NCBI GenBank assembly: GCA_020543525.1
Contig: JAHYIO010000037.1
Coordinates: 2,232,001-2,296,000 of the forward strand
Direction: 5' to 3'
Length of the DNA: 64,000 nucleotides
Source of the DNA: Coriolopsis trogii
Taxonomy: Eukaryota; Basidiomycota; Agaricomycetes; Polyporales; Polyporaceae
Shown here: in pieces, positions 61,019 to 64,000 of the stretch
Layout: every line of letters begins with the position of its first letter
Position numbering within the stretch: position 1 is the first letter of the stretch
The notes under the pieces: generated by a model
What the model was told of the DNA's origin: nothing
The model's database searches: none
What the model saw: the letters and a program-made list of their open reading frames with translations, nothing else
Made by a program: the position numbers and the translations under genes

Positions 61019-62779
61019 ATGATAAAGACTGTGGCCTGGGGCGAGGTTAGCGGCAACGCCACACAATGGGCCTGTTGCCCAGTTTCGGTCACGTCATCGG
61101 GCGGAGTGCTCCCGGAGAGCACCTCATATCTGAAGTCGCGGCACATCGAACCTGCCCAAGCCTTTGCTCACTGCGGAAACGAGTGTAGCTGGATTCGGTT
61201 GGGATGCTGCTGGGCAGTTGACGTATGCGGTACGCCTCCCTATGACGGTCTCTATCTATATGGCAGACCTCACTGCATCGCGATCAATTATCAGACTCCG
61301 TCCGTCTATATACCTCACGCACGGTTTGAAAACATACGCTCTCCTCCTGGCTTCTCCGACAAGACATGCCGAGGGTTTCTCTGTATCTTGTCTCTCGTTC
61401 GGCTCGAGGCCATGGACACCGTGATAGACGACAAGAACGACCATAGAGTATGATTGGAACTGGATGACAGATGACACTCTGTCAGCACACCGGATCCGCC
61501 GACCCAATGTGCCAGCAAAGCTGACCGTCCCGGTCGAAGGAAGGTCGCTCATTCGAGGCCCATTCCTACTGCTGACCTGCCGATAGGTACAGACTTCGTA
61601 GTCATTGGCGTCGGCCGTGGCGAGAGCCTTGGTACCCCCAATCCTCTGCCGTACACGCTGAGCTTTGTCATTGGAGACGGCTCGATGACGCGTTGTACCC
61701 TCGGAAATACCGTAGAGCCATCCAGCATAGTCGTGAACGGCATTCTCTCTTACAAAGCCATAATATGCTCAGGAACTCTGCCGCCGGAGACGAACATGCT
61801 CACGCTATCGAGCACAAATCTGATAGGAGGGACGACAATCTGTATCGACTCCATCATTCTCAGTCGAAGTCTGCAGACAACAGCACCTGGAACATCTTCC
61901 TTTCCTTTGACTACTGCGAGCACCTCCTTCCGTTCGCCCTACGATGCACCTTCGCAATCAGCAACGCCGACCTCAAGAGTGGCTCTGTTGACGGAGTTCA
62001 TCACGTCCATTGTCATCACGAGTTCCTCGGTGTCTACCACACAACCGTGTGCACCCAATGCGTCGGGCTCTACCGCGACCACGACTCCGCACAAGTCATT
62101 CACCAGCACTGCTCAGGCTGATGTCACCAATATGGGACAGTCTTCTCCAGTACCTATAAGGACACAGTCGCCAGGGAGCTGAGGATGCTCGAAACCACAA
62201 CAACGCAGCGATCATAGGCGGAACTCTCCGAGGAGTGGTGGTACTGCTCCTCGCCCTCCTGCTCAGGACGCGACTGCAAAGGTTGTGGGCGTCAGGTAAG
62301 CTCGCAGTCGCGCATACGGAGGAATACGATCTGATGGTTCAGGGCGTATAGTTGTACGAGGACGGTCGTCACGTTTGGAAGGGCATGAGGACGACAGCTC
62401 CTTCGGCTCGGATGGGCACAGTGAAGTCGAGCTGAAGACGTGGTCCCCGGAGATGATGCTCATGCAGTCGTGTCCGCGACTCGACGCGGACACAAACATG
62501 CCTGGAGCAAAGTTCGTATCCTCCAGCACGGACGCGGACGGGTTCAAGACCTCCCGCACGTCGTCGTACGACATGCTCCGCCTTAGTGCGAGGACGAATG
62601 AGGCCGCATACGGTGATCAAAACCGGCGGCCGAAGCTCGCGCTGAACACTTCGATCTTGCCTTCACCTCATCATACTGCATCAATCGTCGACATGCCAGA
62701 CGAGCTTGGGGAGACTGCGCGCCCTGCCGTCGTTGTTGTGTATGGTGGACACAGAAGGTGCGGTAGCAAATCCAGGTAG
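61019..62779 (+). pseudogene. Membrane protein with jelly-roll-like ectodomain, probably decayed
   Basis: The clearest block runs in one frame from about 61587 (GTDFVVIGVGRGESLG) through FVIGDGSMTRCTLG and TLSSTNLIGGTTICIDSIIL, which fits the last strands of the galactose-binding-like jelly-roll domain common in basidiomycete type I membrane proteins. A Ser/Thr-rich stalk follows, to 62182. In the next frame a transmembrane segment (IIGGTLRGVVVLLLALLL, near 62212-62265) and a basic stop-transfer sequence appear, then in another frame a cytoplasmic tail to 62779. The upstream part (61019-61453) is open but has no signal peptide that I can place. The frame changes may be introns or decay; I favour decay. 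Function unknown. Confidence 0.45.
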
Positions 62780-63653
62780 ATACCATAACCAATCAGGGCT
62801 CACAGCAGATCTGCCAACACTGTGCTCGACGATGACTCGTCCGGGTCCGTGTCTATTCTGTAGCACGACGCCTCAAGTTACAGTAGTAGTAGACCTCTTC
62901 AATCAGAGGAGCCTTTTTTGTAAGAGGAGTTGTCTCGACGCTATCTAAGGCTTACGTCCTTGTATTCAGGTGTCCAGGGTCGCTATCGATACACCGGGTG
63001 GAGATCCCGCATCCCTTCTTCCGCGCCGCCTTCAAGCCACCTATCATGGCAATCGCCAATACAATACCAGGGACGAGGGACGAGAGACGTGGTCTTTCCT
63101 GATGACGACGACGCGTATAGGTACCCCGGAAGCCGTCACGTCCACCTTGACACCGACGCTTGTTCCTGCCATCACGGCGTCTTAGCATCTCGCTCTGCCC
63201 AGGTCGCCCCTGTTTCTTCGCCGCCGCGTAGCTGCGCCCGCCCTCCGGCCTTCCTAACTCACACTTGAGTGCTTTGGTATGCTTGCAGCTTTCCTGTGCA
63301 GCCCAACGTGGACTTTGAACGGGACCCGCCTACTCCTTCGACCAATTTCTTTCCACAGCGCATCTTCGCTCCTCCCGGACCCAGGCGAAACATAGCGAAA
63401 CACCGGTCAATGGACTTCTCGGTAAAACGACCGTTGTTCACGATGCATGTCCAGCGTGGCGTCGACCTCTGACGCCGGCTCGGGACCTGCATACCGATGC
63501 CATTCTCGTACCTAACCTGCAAGGTACATATACCTCGCGCATGCAATCTGCCACCCCTCAGGCCTCAGTCTCCACGGCGTCCGGGTCAACTCCGCGATCT
63601 GCTCCCCTCTCTGCCTAGACTCAAAAGCAACCCTCACGTCATCCCCGCGACGC
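62780..63653. other. Region before the WSC gene
   Basis: Several short frames overlap on both strands. On plus, a frame ending SMDFSVKRPLFTMHVQRGVDL at 63472 might be the last exon of an unseen gene. On minus, LVPGIVLAIAMIGG near 63080 looks like a membrane segment. Neither is supported by a start, splice pattern or family, so no gene is called. The final about 150 bases should be the WSC gene's promoter; they include no clear TATA word. Confidence 0.35.
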
Positions 63654-64000
63654 ATGGCGCCCCCATTCCGTTTGCCCGTCATCTCCCTGCTCGCGATCCT
63701 CTTCCTCGCGCCTGCCGCGCGCTCGTTCGAGACGCCCTTCATCCCGCTGAACTGGACGACGCTCTCGACCTGCGCGACCGACAACCCGGCGCGCATCCTC
63801 GCGCAGGACATCACCGTCCAGACCGACGACAACACCCCAGCCGCATGCATCTCCTCCTGCGACGCGAAGGGGTTTGGGTACGCCGGCGTCGAGTTCGGGA
63901 ACGAGTGCCATTGCGGCACTGCGCTCAAGGGCGTCATCGAGCCCACGCCTAACGGGGCGGACGACTGCAACATCCCCTGCGCGGGCGATAGCACCCTCTC
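63654..64000 (+). CDS. WSC-domain secreted protein, 5' part
   Basis: ATG 63654 begins a signal peptide (basic start MAPPFR, hydrophobic VISLLAILFLAP, likely cleavage after ARS at about residue 24). A WSC domain follows from about residue 35, with Cys residues in STCATD, AACISSCDAKGFGYAGVEFG, ECHCG and DDCNIPCAGD, which is the usual spacing. The frame is cut by the window end at residue 115. WSC domains bind polysaccharides; in basidiomycetes they stand alone, in tandem, or joined to enzymes such as copper radical oxidases or glycoside hydrolases, and the rest is not visible. The high G+C and clean frame mark it as a normal host gene, in contrast to everything to its left. Confidence 0.85.
   Translation, partial: MAPPFRLPVISLLAILFLAPAARSFETPFIPLNWTTLSTCATDNPARILAQDITVQTDDNTPAACISSCDAKGFGYAGVEFGNECHCGTALKGVIEPTPNGADDCNIPCAGDSTL

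Noticed and set aside
1..64000. tRNA, rRNA and CRISPR arrays
   Set aside because: None recognised by eye; direct repeats found are LTRs, tandem duplications or subterminal repeats.

Overview
The window is a repeat-rich, mostly accessory region of a filamentous basidiomycete, most likely an agaricomycete. The evidence for that is the short GT-AG introns of about 50-60 nt, two Plavaka-type DNA transposons with their partner genes, chromodomain Ty3/gypsy retrotransposons, Crinkler-type proteins with a kinase-like tail, and a WSC-domain secreted protein. I see no rRNA, tRNA or CRISPR array. Nothing here is bacterial.

Layout. 1-4625: a decaying Plavaka transposon (Plavaka-1, left end outside the window) with a transposase gene and a divergent partner gene. 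4626-11349: copy A of a duplicated unit holding an intact Crinkler-kinase gene (minus) head to head with a broken Glo3-type ArfGAP gene (plus). Two non-autonomous DNA elements interrupt this copy: 5047-6363, and a hAT-like one at 10153-11267 that sits on a splice site. 12035-13049: a decayed membrane-protein gene. 14205-24393: a gypsy element (family G1, copy G1b, minus) that was entered by a complete gypsy element of a second family (G2, 16264-22091, target duplication GTACT). 26152-30955: copy B of the Crinkler/ArfGAP unit, inverted. 30955-49844: two G1 elements in opposite orientation with identical flanks, forming a large palindrome whose 1.46 kb centre is 39665-41125. 49847-56418: a complete, apparently intact Plavaka (Plavaka-2) that landed in the right arm of the palindrome; the left arm preserves the empty site. 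56421-60749: copy C of the Crinkler/ArfGAP unit. 61019-62779: another decayed membrane-protein gene with a jelly-roll-like ectodomain. 63654 to the end: the start of a WSC-domain secreted protein gene.

How it fits together. The inverted arms (about 29019-39664 against 41126-58345, less the Plavaka-2 insertion) are nearly identical by eye and share the same inactivating lesions in their G1 elements. The arms therefore arose by inverted segmental duplication after G1 had died, not by two transpositions. Plavaka-2 came later still. The Crinkler genes are the only genes kept open in all three unit copies. Their differences cluster in the N-terminal header exons, while the kinase-like exon and the introns hardly change. 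The ArfGAP fragments beside them have lost exon 1 and share a stop codon. I read the region as a place where transposons, palindrome formation and gene conversion multiply and diversify a Crinkler gene. That reading is inference; the repeats, boundaries and lesions are seen directly.
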